Assembly: GCA_007922305.1 (NCBI GenBank)
Contig: ML677385.1
Span: 4,180,336-4,244,335 of the forward strand
Direction: 5' to 3'
Length of the DNA stretch: 64,000 nt
Source: Dermatemys mawii
Taxonomy: Eukaryota; Chordata; Testudines; Dermatemydidae
The translations under genes were made by a program, and so were the position numbers. The first letter of the stretch is position 1; each line of letters opens with the position of its first letter. Below the pieces are notes generated by a model. That model was not told where the DNA came from and did not search any database. It saw only the letters and a program-made list of their open reading frames with translations. Shown in pieces: positions 49,267 through 61,316 of the stretch.

Positions 49267-50130
49267 CAGTAGAAACTCAGAGTTACTCAAACCATCTCAT
49301 GAATGGAGGTTGTTCACTGAACAAAACATTATGGTTGTTCTTTCAAAGATATTCAACTGAACGTTGACTTAATACATCTTTGAAACTTCACTATGCAAAA
49401 GAAAAATGCTGCTTTCCTTTTTTTAGTACAGTAACTCCTTGTTTAATGTTGTAGTTTGTTCCTGAAAAAAGCGACCAAGTGAAACGATGTTAAGCGAACC
49501 CAATTTCCCCATAAGAATTAATATAAATGGGGGCGTTAGGTTCCAGGGAAATTTTTTTGGCAGACAAAAGGCATTATACATCTTCTCCACCTCCTCCCCC
49601 TTTACTTTGCATGCGGCTTCCTCGCTCCTCCCCCCTCTCTACTGAACACCGCAAGCCAGCTGACTGCCGCAGGCAGGAGGCAGTTGGAAGAGGGAGGAGC
49701 CGCCTGAGTGCAGAGTCCTCACTCCTCCCACCTCCCTCATGCCTCCTAAACGCTGCAAGTCAGCTGACTACCATGTGCAGGAGGCGGGGGTAAGAGGGGG
49801 AAGACACTGATATGCAGGGTCTGCCAGCAGACAGGAGGCACTGCAAATGGGGGAGAGGGGCACACATAGGGACAACGCAATAGTGGAGCACTGCACAACT
49901 TTAAACGAGCATGTTCCCTAACTGATCAGCAGTGGAGCAACATAACGAAACATCGTTAACCGGGACAACTTTAAGTGAGGAGTTACTATAGTTCACGTTT
50001 AGCACAGTACTTGCTTTTTTATTTTTTTGTCATCTCTGCTCCTGACATTGCATATTTGTGGTTCCAAATGAGCTGTGTGTTTGACTAGTCAGTTTGTAAC
50101 TCTGGTGTTCATAACTCTGAGGTTCTAGAG
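49267..50130. mobile_element. Tigger-like MITE, TA-flanked, interrupted by a second MITE
   Basis: The ends CAGTAGAAACTCAGAGTTA and, inverted, CTCTAGAACCTCAGAGTTA are flanked by TA at 49265-49266 and 50131-50132. Its own sequence is 49267-49426 and 49991-50130, about 300 bp. The middle is the element at 49429-49988. The same family occurs uninterrupted at 36515-36786. Confidence 0.88.
49429..49988. mobile_element. Tigger-like MITE nested in another, TA duplicated
   Basis: The 560-bp element starts CAGTAACTCCTTGTTTAATG and ends TTTAAGTGAGGAGTTACTA, with TA on each side (49427-49428 and 49989-49990). Removing it and one TA restores the sequence TTTTTAGTAGTTCACG of the outer element. The interior has GC-rich units (CAGCTGACTGCCGCAGGCAGGAGGC near 49658, a second near 49761) shared with 21690-22223. 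Confidence 0.9.
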
Positions 50131-50132
50131 TA

Positions 50133-51160
50133 CTGCAAACTATGTTGGCCCAACATGATCCTCTGGCTCTTTCTCCTTCAAGGTTACTTAGCACACCACA
50201 GGTCAAAAAACGATCAAAAGCACATGCAGAACAATATTCTTTTAAAACTTAAATACAACAAATCCAGGAAACACTCAAATCCTTTGAACTCTTCCACTTC
50301 ACATGTTGGGGGGGGGGGGGGGCTGAAACCAATGTAGACTTTCTATGCAGAGTCTCCAAAAAGGAGAGTGGTAACAGAAACTCATCCAAATCCTCAGCAT
50401 AACACAGAGGACACAGTTGGAGCTGAGGAATTAGCCCCACGTCTTAGCATCATTATAGGACTTCCGCTGCGAATCTACAGCCTCCGGTTGCCTCCAAATT
50501 AGGAAAGCAAGCAGAAAAATAGCAGAAAAATCATTTAGGCCTTCCACCCCTCATCCTTTATCCATGGAATCGAACACTGCTCAGACATACCTGATGTTCT
50601 AATCCACTGTATGGGATGGTGGTTTAAATTCTCAGACTGGAAAATTTCAACATCAATGTCACCAAAAGCCTTGGATGAAAATAACCCAAACCAACATTTC
50701 CTCTCTCCATTTTAGACAGAATGTGTCACTGAATCCTCTTGTGGCAGTTTGTTCCAGAATTGAAGCTTTCATTTAAAAAAAAAAAACATTCTAGCTGTTG
50801 AAGTTGTGGAGAAAAACATGACAAGATGCACCCAGTATTAACCACTTTAGTGTTGTTTTGCACCTGCGGACAGCCTGAAACAATAAGCTCAGAGATGCAT
50901 ACTCTCTCCATTCACCTAAATGAGGCATTAAAATGCTAAAAAAACCAGGCAAACAATTTAAGTGTCTGGATTGTTAACTATTTCACTGCTGATTGTTTTA
51001 GCAAAAAACATGATGGAATCAAGGCATTTTAGATTTATAAAGTTATTTACCAACCAAAAAATTTCTGCCTCTGATTGACAAGAAAAGCTCTTAGTCTAGG
51101 TCTTTTCACTGCCAAAGTGGTGTGTGTTAGCAAGATGGTTAACCTGAGTTCACAAAAAAT
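50133..51160. other. Intron 3 sequence, unassigned, with a poly-G tract
   Basis: It contains a G run of about 15 near 50308-50322. No other feature is supported up to the DIRS edge. Confidence 0.5.
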
Positions 51161-51417
51161 GGTTACTCACCTTCTCGTAAATGTTATTCTTCGAGATGTT
51201 TTGCTCATGTCCATTCCAAGCGGGTGCGTGCGTGCCATGCGCACACCAGCCAGAAGACTTCTTTAGCAGCATCCGTAAGGTTGGCCTGGTGCCCTCTGAG
51301 GTGGCACCTCGATAGCACCCAATATAGGGCCCCGCCCACCCTCCGCCCCATCAGTCCCTTTTTGCCAGCACTCTGACAGAGGGGCGGGAGGGTGGGTAGC
51401 GGAATGAACATGAATAA

Positions 51418-51490
51418 CACATCTCGAAGAACAGTTACAAGAAGGTGAGTAACTGTTTTTAATTCGAGTGATTGTTCATGTCCATTCCAA
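51418..51490. repeat. DIRS internal complementary region
   Basis: The sequence AACACATCTCGAAGAACAG...AAGGTGAGTAACTG is the reverse complement of the element's left edge (51161-51200). It is directly followed by TTCGAGTGATTGTTCATGTCCATTCC, which matches the reverse complement of the right edge (57020-57055). In DIRS1 this region is thought to template completion of the circular replication intermediate. Confidence 0.85.
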
Positions 51491-51800
51491 GCAGGTGACT
51501 CCCAAGCTAAAATGGTTAGGAGGTGGGGTTGGAGCTCGTGACTGACTGGAGCACTGCACGCCCAAATGCTGCATCATCCCTGGCCTGTTGGGTGATGGTG
51601 TAGTGCGACATGAACATATGGATGTGGCCGCCCTGCAAATCTCCTGGGCAGGGACCTGGGCCCTCATGGAGTGGGCAGTAAGCAAAGAGGCAGGTACCTT
51701 TGCTTGACTGTAGCACTCCCTAAAACATGCCATGATCCATAAAGAGATACGCTGGGATGAGACCGGGCAGCCCATCATCCTGTCCGCCACTGTCACAAAG
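51476..51800 (-). pseudogene. DIRS tyrosine recombinase, C-terminal catalytic part
   Basis: Minus-strand frames give AHSMRAQ (HxxR box, near 51670) and, in a shifted frame, MFMSHYTITQQARDDAAFG with a tyrosine near 51602 at the expected spacing for the nucleophile. A frameshift separates the two boxes. This enzyme would insert the circular DNA without target duplication. The upstream arginine box was not identified with certainty. Confidence 0.7.
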
Positions 51801-53376
51801 AGCTGGACAGACTTTCTGAATAGCTTGGTCCTTTCAATAATAAAAGGCCAGGACCTGGTTCACATTCAGCAAATGAAGCCTACACTCCCTATTGGAGGAG
51901 TGCGGTTTAGGATAGAACACCAGTAGAAATATGTCTTGACCCAGGTGAAATTGGTAGACCACCTTAGGGAGGAATGCTGGATGTGGACTGAGCTGGACCT
52001 TGTCCTTGTGAAAAATTGTATATGGGGGTTCTGACGTGAGGGCCCGGAGCTCCAAGACCCTTCTGGCCAAAGTGATGGCCAGAAGGAATGCCACCTTATA
52101 CAAAAGATACAGCAGCTAGCACATTGCCAGGGGCTCAAATGGGGGATCTGTGAGGGCAGAAAGGACTAAATTGAGGTCCCAGGCCGGAAGAGGCTGTCGC
52201 ATATGCGGGAAGAGCCTATCCAGGCCCTTAAGGAAGCGAGCAACTAGGGGGTCCACAAAGACCATGAAGCCATCCACCCCGGGTGAAAAGCCAAAATTGC
52301 AGCCAGGTGGACCCAGAACAACTAAAGAGAAAGGCCCTGCTGCTTCAGATGAAGAAAATAGTCTAGTATGAACGGGACGGAGTGAGTAGCAGCTTGTGCC
52401 CCTGCTGCTCTGCCCAGAAGGTGAAATGCTTCCACTTGGCCAAATACATAGAAGGCTTCCTGCTACCGAGGAGGACTTGCCTAACCAGGAGGGAGCAGGT
52501 GATTTCTGTGCGGCTTAGCCATAGAGCAGCCACACTGTAAGGTGCATTGACTCCAGATTCGAGTCCTGAAGGAGGCCATAATCCCATGATATCAGGTCCG
52601 GGAGCCAGGGCAACATGAGTGGTGCTGCCACCGACATCCGCAGAAGTAGCGAGAACCAGTGCTGGTGCGATCTGCTGGTGCTATCAGGATGACTCGCGCA
52701 TGGTCCCTGCGGATTTTGAGGAGCAGTGGGACCAAGGGAAAAGGCATATAGCAGACCGCCCCCACCCCACGCGATCAGGAAGGCATCCACAATCAACCCT
52801 GGGCTGCGGCCCACGAGGGAGCAAACCCTCTGACATTTCTTGTTGAACCACATGGCGAACAGATCTATCTGGGGAGAGCCTTGAAGTTAGAAGATTGAGG
52901 CCGTCACATCCCGCCATAGGGACCACTCATGGCCTCGAAATGACCAACCGAGGGTGTCCGCCAGACTGTTCTGCACTCCTGGGAGGTAAGACGCTATTAG
53001 GTGAGTATCGTGTTGGACACAAAATTCCCACACCAGGGCTTCTCGGCACAGAGGAGAGGAGTGTGCATCCCGTTTGTTGATTTAGAACATCGTCAAAGTG
53101 TTGTCCATGAGGACTAAAATCACATCGGCTCCTCAGGTGGGCCTGGAAAGCGTGGCAGGTGAGGTACACGGCCCTTAGCTCCCTGACATTAACATGAAGG
53201 GCAAGCGCCTGCTGTGACCAAAGGCCCTGGGTCCAAAGACCCATCAGGTGTGCCCCCCACCCCAGATGCAACGCATCTGTTACCAGGGAGAGGAAGAGCT
53301 GTCGAAGGGGACCCCCACACATACCTATGTTGGTTCGATCCACCACAAAGGGAGCACAGCACCACGCTGTGCAGAG

Positions 53377-54181
53377 TTACCATGGTGTCCAGAGCATCTC
53401 GGGCTGGTTGGTACACCAATGGCAGCCAGGCTTGGAGGGAACGAAGCCACAGCCGGGCGTGACATACCACATAGGTGCAAGCAGCATGTGTCCCAGCAAC
53501 TTCAGGCAGGTTCTCGCCATTGCGGTCGGAAATCGCCTGAGACCCAAGATAATGTCAGACAAGGACAGGAATCTGGAGTGAGGGAGATGCGCCCTGGCTT
53601 GAGTCAAGTCCAGGACCGCCCCTATAAACTCTATCCTCTGCACCAGGGATGATTGCTCCTCGTTGAGCAGGAGACCAAGCCGTAGAAAGATCTGCCTGAT
53701 CAAGGCTCAGGGGGAGTCCCAGGTGACCACTGAGTGGCTCTTGATTAGCCAGTTGTTGAGGCAGGGGAACACTTGAACATGGTGTCCGTGCAGGAACGCC
53801 ACCACAACTGCCATGCACTTTGTGAAAGCCCTCAGGGCTGTTGATAGCCCGAACGGCAGGACGGCGAACTGGAGATGGGTGTTGCCTACTACAAACTGGA
53901 GGTAGCGCCTGTGCGGACGTACTATTGCAATATGAAAACACGCACCCTTCAAGTTGAGGGACGCATACCAGTCTTCTGGATCCAATGAGGGGATGATGGA
54001 GGACAGACACATAATGCGGAACTTGAGCCTCTTTATGAATTTGTTTAGACGCCACAAGTCCAGAATGGGTCTGAGGCCCACCTTTTGCCTTCAGTATTAG
54101 GGAATACTGGGAATAGAACCCCTTGCCAATGAGCTCATGAGGGACTTCCTCCACTGCCCCCACCACGAGGACGGACTGCAC
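53377..54181 (-). pseudogene. DIRS reverse transcriptase with altered catalytic motif
   Basis: Minus-strand pieces read GKGFYSQYSLILKAKGG, MGLRPILDLWRLNKFIKRLK, GACFHIAIVRPHRRYLQFV, LPFGLSTALRAFTKCM and QVFPCLNNWLIKSHS, with IEFIGAVLDLTQA downstream. The YLDD box of the related copy is replaced by CLNN: both catalytic aspartates are asparagine (codons AAC AAC, around 53752-53757 by position). At least one frameshift lies between 54081 and 54181. The enzyme cannot be active. Confidence 0.85.
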
Positions 54182-54719
54182 TTCCTGAATTACAAGTTGC
54201 TCGTGAGAGGGGTCCCTGAAGAGGGACGGGGAAGGGGACTGGTGGGGCGGGAAGGAGAATTGGATGGACTATCCCCACTCTACCATGCAAAGCACCCACC
54301 AGTCCGAGGTAATATGGGACCAGGCATGGTACAAGGGGGACAGATGGGACAAGAAGGTAAGGTTTGGAGGATCCAGAGTCCTGACTGGTAGGTCGTCCCC
54401 GACCACACCATCAAAACTGGGGTCTAAGCCCCAACAGCGGTTTTGGTTGGCCTGGGGGCTACCCCGGAGGAGCATGCTGCCTCCTTTTGCCGCTTCTGTT
54501 ATGCCTGTGTGTGGTCTGCAGGCAGTTTTGCGGCTGGTATGGCCTCTGGCTGGACTGCGGCTGGAAGTGCCTGCACTGTGTTGCCAGTGTGTGCAAGCCC
54601 AGTGAGCGCAAGGTGGCCCTGGAGTCCTTCAGACTATGGAGTTCTTTATCAGTCTTCTCTGAAAAGGGGAGGTCTTCGATAGTCTGCTGGACCTCACAGA
54701 GAAGACCATAGACTTGTAG

Positions 54720-55360
54720 CCATGAGCCTTATCACCTTACCACTCCTGTGCCCAGCGTGCGGGAGGCCATGTCCAGAGCGGTCTGGAGGGAGGCTTGGGA
54801 GATTAGCTTTCCCTCCTCCATTAGCGCAGAGAACTCTGACCTTGCATCCTGGGGGAGTAGCTCCGCAAACATGGACAGAGCCGCACAGGTGTTATATCCA
54901 TACTGCTTACTATAGCATGCTCGTTGGCTATTCTAAGTTGCAGGCCCGCCATGGAATAGACCTTTCTGCCAAATACGACTAGCTTTTTGGCCTCCCTATT
55001 CTTTGGAGTGGACCCCTGGAGCCCGTCTCTTCTGCTGGTTAGCTGTATCAACTACCAGGGAGTCTGGAGGAGGATGGGCATATAGATGCTCGTGACCCTT
55101 GGACGGGACAAAGTAGAGTGTCTCTGTATCTTTTGGCAGTCAGGGTCAAAGGGTATGAAAAGTATCCACCACAGTTTTGATGAGTGGCAGCACGACCCTA
55201 GATGGGCCCAAGGAAGCTAGGATGTCCACCACCGGGTCCACATCCACCTCAACCTCCTCTGCCTCAACAGCCAAGCTCTGGGAAGCTCTATGGAGTAACT
55301 GCTGGAGAAACCTATTGTCCTCCACAGCCAGAGCCGTTGATGTGCCTGCTACCACATCGT
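54720..55360 (-). pseudogene. DIRS gag, LAP2-alpha-like region
   Basis: The minus strand gives an acidic block (AVEAEEVEVDVDPVVDILAS, then LGPSRVVLPLIKTVVDT) followed by KNREAKKLVVFGRKVYSMAG and LQLRIANEHAI near 54950-55050. This is the gag core also seen at 32480-32884 and 40350-40898. Stops and frame changes are present. Confidence 0.75.
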
Positions 55361-56331
55361 CTGGTGATGAGGAAGAGGATTGCGCCTAGAGTTGGACATC
55401 CTCCAAGCCCTCCACCCCAGTGGGATCCCTTAGCACACAGTAGTCTGGTTGCGTGGCCAGTGTAGGAGAAGGATGCGGCACCGCGACCAGCACCAGGGTC
55501 GATTCCTCACAGCGAGGTGGGACCTGTGGCATCAAGTACATGTGCCCCATTGGTGCTGGTGTCAGATGAGGCAGTGCCAGGTCCTGCTGAGTCAGTTACA
55601 CCCCGCCCCCCCCATCCTTCCCCCTGCTCAAACTGCGGCACTGCTAGTGGAGGCACTTGCACTAGTGTGACAGATGTCAACAACACCGACGCAGACATGG
55701 AGCATGGGCCATACACCTGCCCTTGGCTCTGATGGTAACCCCAAGAGATCCAGAATAGCCACTGGGAGGGAGGCTGCCAGTTTTGCTGCCATGGAACCGG
55801 GTAAGGTTGGTGGCACCGCTGGGACATGGTGCTTTTGCTCCTAGACCTGTTGGAGGCAGAGTCATACCTCTCCAAATCCAACGTCTCCGAATATGATGAC
55901 CAGGGAAGGGCGATACCGGTGGTCTCCAGAGATCGGTGTTGTGTTGCCTGGGTACGACGGGGGAGGGGGGGCACCCCTCTGCACCGGTGGGGCCCTTGCA
56001 GCCCAGGACAGGGATTGCAGTGAGAGCATGATCGACTTGCCCCTTGACTGGACCGGAGGCCAGGCGGTCACTGACTGCTCACCCCTCTTGTTAGGGGAGG
56101 TCGGGACCGGCAGCTGCATAAGGTCCGAAGCTGCCTCAAACACCTCCAGCGTCGACAGTAGGTGTACCTCCTCGGGTTGCTTGGGAGATCGGGACCAGTT
56201 CGGACTCGACCGTACCCCAGCCAGGGCAGGAGTCAACGGAACCTCAGGCAGAGGCACCAGCCATGTAGCCTGTCCCAATGCACTTGCAGACACCACAGGC
56301 ACTTCAGGGTCCTGGCGGGGAGAACGACCCC

Positions 56332-56682
56332 TCACCGGCCTCTTTCTTCGCGGGCACCGGGGATGGGGAGCGGTGCCGCACAGAGGCAGACCTCTGGTGG
56401 CCAGACTCTCTTCAGTGCTGGGATCTTTGGCCCGTGGGTCGGGCCTCCTCGCATGCCGATGGCGCTGGAGCGCTGCACGCTGACGACACTGCACTGGGAG
56501 CCGAATCCGCGGGCTCCGGGTGAAAATGTGGCCGCAGGGATCACTCCGAGTCTCTGGTCTCTATACGTTAGAGTCCTGGGGCGGAATCCCTTGCAGATGC
56601 GGCAACAGTCCTTCTGGTGACTCTCCCCAAGGCACCTTAGGTAGGAAGAGTGAGGATCACACTTTGACACAAAACTTCCCAC
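56332..56682 (-). pseudogene. DIRS gag N-terminal cysteine motif
   Basis: The minus-strand frame reads HSSYLRCLGESHQKDCCRIC then KGFRPRTLTYRDQRLG, corresponding to 34116-34364 in the other copy. The serine/proline-rich region follows at lower coordinates. Confidence 0.75.
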
Positions 56683-57699
56683 AGAGCCCCGCAGAGTTTA
56701 AGCCCTGGGGACCCGGGCATTCCCCAAAGGGGCCACAGAATCAGTGGGGAAAAAATCCTCAACAACTAACCACCCAATCAACTTTAACACTACAAACTAA
56801 GAACTACACAGAATAAAGATGCTGCTAGGTTATTTGCGGGAGTGAACACAGTTCCAGCTAGCCATCACCGGCGGTAAGAAGGAACTGAGGGGGTGGAGGG
56901 TCGACGGGGCCCTATATTGGGCGCCATGGAAGCACCACTCCAGGGGGCGCCAGGCCAACCCTAAGGATGCTGCTAAGGGAAAATCATCCAGCTGGCGTGC
57001 AAACGGCGCACACACACCTGTCTGGAATGGACACGAACAATCAATCACTTGAAGAATCTCACTTTAAACACACACCTATTTTGGCAATGAAGACAGCGTG
57101 AGCCTTCAACACTACAGTGGCACAGGTTGAAAAAAATTCTTCATACTTAAGCCTATCTGCAGACAGTGTTTTCTTCCAAGAACACCTGATGCTGTTCAGT
57201 GTCAAATGCCACTAGCTTTCCTCCTTTCTACTTTTTCCATCACAGGTGATCCAAATGCCAAGGGATCTGTGAGAGTAATGGTGTAGGAGAATGCATGTCA
57301 ATGCGAGAGGATCTAGGGCAGCAACTTGGGAGCTATGGTAGTGTTTCACTATCACAATAGTGAGTTTAGTGGCTTTTCTATTCATAAAGTTTTAGCATTT
57401 GTTGGAGCTGGTAATCTTCTAGGGTGAACTTTGGTGGTTGCTTGTAATTGTCTTGTGATAGGGGAGGGGAATGTTTACCTGAAGGAGGTGGTGGTCAGAT
57501 AAGGACACAAATTAGCTTGTGTGTTTCTAATGTCCAGCGCAAGGATCCAGTCCAAAGAGCATGGGGGAGGGGAGGAATATTATCTGCATGCATCCAAAGG
57601 TGAAGGAGAGGGCTTTTTGCTGCTGCTGTCTTAAGTCTCAATTTACATGGACAAAGTCTCCTTCAAGCTAAGCTGTATGAACCTAAAAACCATGCATCA

Positions 57700-58807
57700 T
57701 GTTACCGAAATTACTGGGGATCATATAGATCATTGGTGCAACCAAGGTCCTGTAGGGGCACCAAACCTTAGGTAAATGGGGTCATGTAAGGTGTCTATGA
57801 CCAGGTTATGGTCTGATTATGATTATGCTATCTGTAAGTGTGTATCTTGTTTGTAGCTAAAGTTATGAAGATTGACTGTATAGTGTCTGTATTTCAAACT
57901 TATGCTTGCTTTTGGGTGAAATCTCAGACAAAGTTACTTCTAGTTCGGCCTGGCCTTCCTGATGGCCCATCAAGTTCCAATCAAGCTAACAATGAACTTT
58001 GTAGATGCCTGTCCACACCCGAGCTTCCCCAGGAATGTGGTCTGGCTGGTCAGGATCTGAATCTTGGAGAGTCATATGACTGGTTGATGGGGCTATGAAA
58101 CTCCATTTTTACAATAGGACTCTGCACATGAAGGAGGAGGGGGTCTCCACCCACAGGAAAAGTCTATATAAACCTGGGAAAGTCCCCCCCCATTTTGGTC
58201 TTCAGTTTCCAGTCTCCTGCCTGGTTCCTACTTCTGGATGGGACTTTGCTACAAATGGGAATTCTGGCCAAAGGATTGATGGCCCATTCCTCCAGGGAAT
58301 GTATTCCAGAGACTTTGATTTGAACCTGCAGTTTATTCTACCACTGATGCAAGCAATTACTGCATGTAATTCATTTCCTTTAACCATTTCTAACCCTCAC
58401 CTCTTTTTTTTTCCTTGTATAATAAACCTTTAAATTTTAGATTCTAAAGGATTGGCAACAGCGTGATTTGTGGGTAAGATCTGAGTTGTATATTGACCTG
58501 GGTCTGGGGCCTGATACTTTGGAATTGGGGAGAACTGTTTTCTTTTATTGGGGTGTTGGTTTTCATAACCATTTGTCCCCAGGACAGGTGGCTACTGGTG
58601 GTGATACTGGAAAGCTGGAGTGTCTAAGGGAATTGCTTGTGTGACTTGTGGCTAGCCAGTGAGGCGAAAAAAAAGTCTTTTCTGTTTGGCTGGTTTGGTT
58701 TGCCTTTAGGGTAGAGAAACCCCAGCTCTGGGCTGTAACTGCCTCCTTTGGAGCAATTTGTCCTGACTTGGCACTCTCAGCTGGTCCCACCAGGAACAGC
58801 ACTGTCA
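57700..58807 (+). mobile_element. Probable long solo LTR
   Basis: A 1.1-kb plus-strand segment starts TGTTACCGAAATTAC and ends CACTGTCA. It has a TATA box (TATATAAA near 58165-58172) and AATAAA at 58421-58426, the order expected for U3-R-U5. The candidate target duplication is CATCA (57695-57699) against CACCA (58808-58812), one mismatch. No internal retroviral sequence is adjacent. I recognise the text as like a common turtle LTR. Start and end could be off by tens of bases. Confidence 0.6.
58165..58172 (+). promoter_or_regulatory. TATA box of the LTR
   Basis: TATATAAA lies about 250 bp upstream of the LTR's AATAAA (58421-58426). It is inferred to be the LTR core promoter; activity is unknown. 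Confidence 0.55.
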
Positions 58808-59204
58808 CACCATGGGTTAGGCAATGTCTGGGGGGGCAGGGGGGAGAGAAGGAGGGTGGGAGGGTTCAAGTCTTTTGGTGATTGTAGCTCTATAGATTAG
58901 CAAGATGCCATAATTGATTAATCAGCACTCTAAGGTCAAAGAGGGTATCCTCTTAATTTGAAACTAGTCTCTTCTGCATCTGAACCTGAAGGAGAATAAA
59001 ATCATTATACTACCATTCTCCTTGTCTAAGTGTTCAGAATAGCCTAATGCTGCAAGGTGAGCTAGCACTGGGCTTGTCTTGTCAGCCAACCACGTTTCAG
59101 ACATGTAGACCACATTAGGTGGCCCACAGTTGTAGCAGTAAACAAGGGTGACCACTGACCATGATTCTATTACCATAAGGCAGATGTCTTGAAAATGCTC
59201 TTTT

Positions 59205-59397
59205 ACTAGTGAGCCCTTTCACGTAGCAATCGTCTGTGTTTGACCCCCACTTAACTACATAAGAGTTTTTTAATGTATAACACCATTATAAATGCAGAGG
59301 CAAAGCAGAGCTTGGGGTAGAGATTGACAGCTCGTGACTCACCATGTAATAACCTTGTGACCCTCAGAGGTCCCGACCCCCAGTTTGAGAACCCCTG
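59205..59397. mobile_element. hAT element right end
   Basis: It ends GACCCCCAGTTTGAGAACCCCTG, the inverted form of the hAT terminus CAGxGGTTCTCAAACTGGGG. The interior GCAAAGCAGAGCTTGGGG and TGTAATAACCTTGTGACC is typical of this turtle family. The left terminus is missing. Confidence 0.75.
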
Positions 59398-61020
<1,623 letters not shown>

Positions 61021-61023
61021 TAA

Positions 61024-61316
61024 GACCATGTCTACACTACCACTTATGTCAGCAAAACTTATGTCATTCAGAGATGTGAAAAGAACACCCCCAAGTGACA
61101 AATTTCACTGGCATAAATGGTAGTGTGCACAGCGTTATGTCAGTGTGGGAAGCTCCCCCTGCTGACATAGCAAGCGCCACTTTTTGAGTTGGTATTAGCA
61201 TGTCGACAGGAGACCTCTCTCCTGTCGGCATAGACCAGCTATATGGGTGAGCTTACAGCAGCACAGCTACACTGGTACAGCTGTGCTGCTGTAATGTCAC
61301 TACCATAGACCTGGCT
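61024..61316. mobile_element. Harbinger-like MITE
   Basis: The left end GACCATGTCTACACTACC and inverted right end AGCCAGGTCTATGGTAG are imperfect inverted repeats. The left flank is TAA and the right flank TTA, so the target duplication is not exact. An internal palindrome surrounds CAGCAGCACAGCTACACTGG (61256-61291). Confidence 0.55.

Larger units (their letters stand above)
51161..57055 (-). mobile_element. Full-length DIRS-type retrotransposon (about 5.9 kb), minus strand
   Basis: The left edge (GGTTACTCACCTTCTCG, 51161) and right edge (AATCACTTGAAGAA, to about 57055) carry inverted terminal repeats sharing TGTCCATTCCA and the GCGCAC-rich block. An internal complementary region at about 51418-51490 contains the reverse complement of the left edge fused to a copy of the reversed right edge, the hallmark of DIRS1. 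Between them on the minus strand are gag (56.7-54.7 kb), RT/RNase H (54.2-53.4 kb) and tyrosine recombinase (53.0-51.5 kb). The length is in the usual range for DIRS. Coding parts are broken and the RT active site is mutated, so it is structurally complete but dead. Confidence 0.9.
57080..59205 (-). mobile_element. Non-LTR retrotransposon endonuclease-region fragment, split by an LTR
   Basis: At 58964-59176 the minus-strand translation reads SVVTLVYCYNCGPPNVVYMS followed by ETWLADKTSPVLAHLAALGYSEH, which contains the ETW motif of AP-type endonucleases of LINEs. Related degenerate text continues left of the LTR (57100-57699). CR1 or L2 type is undecided. Boundaries are approximate. Confidence 0.5.
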
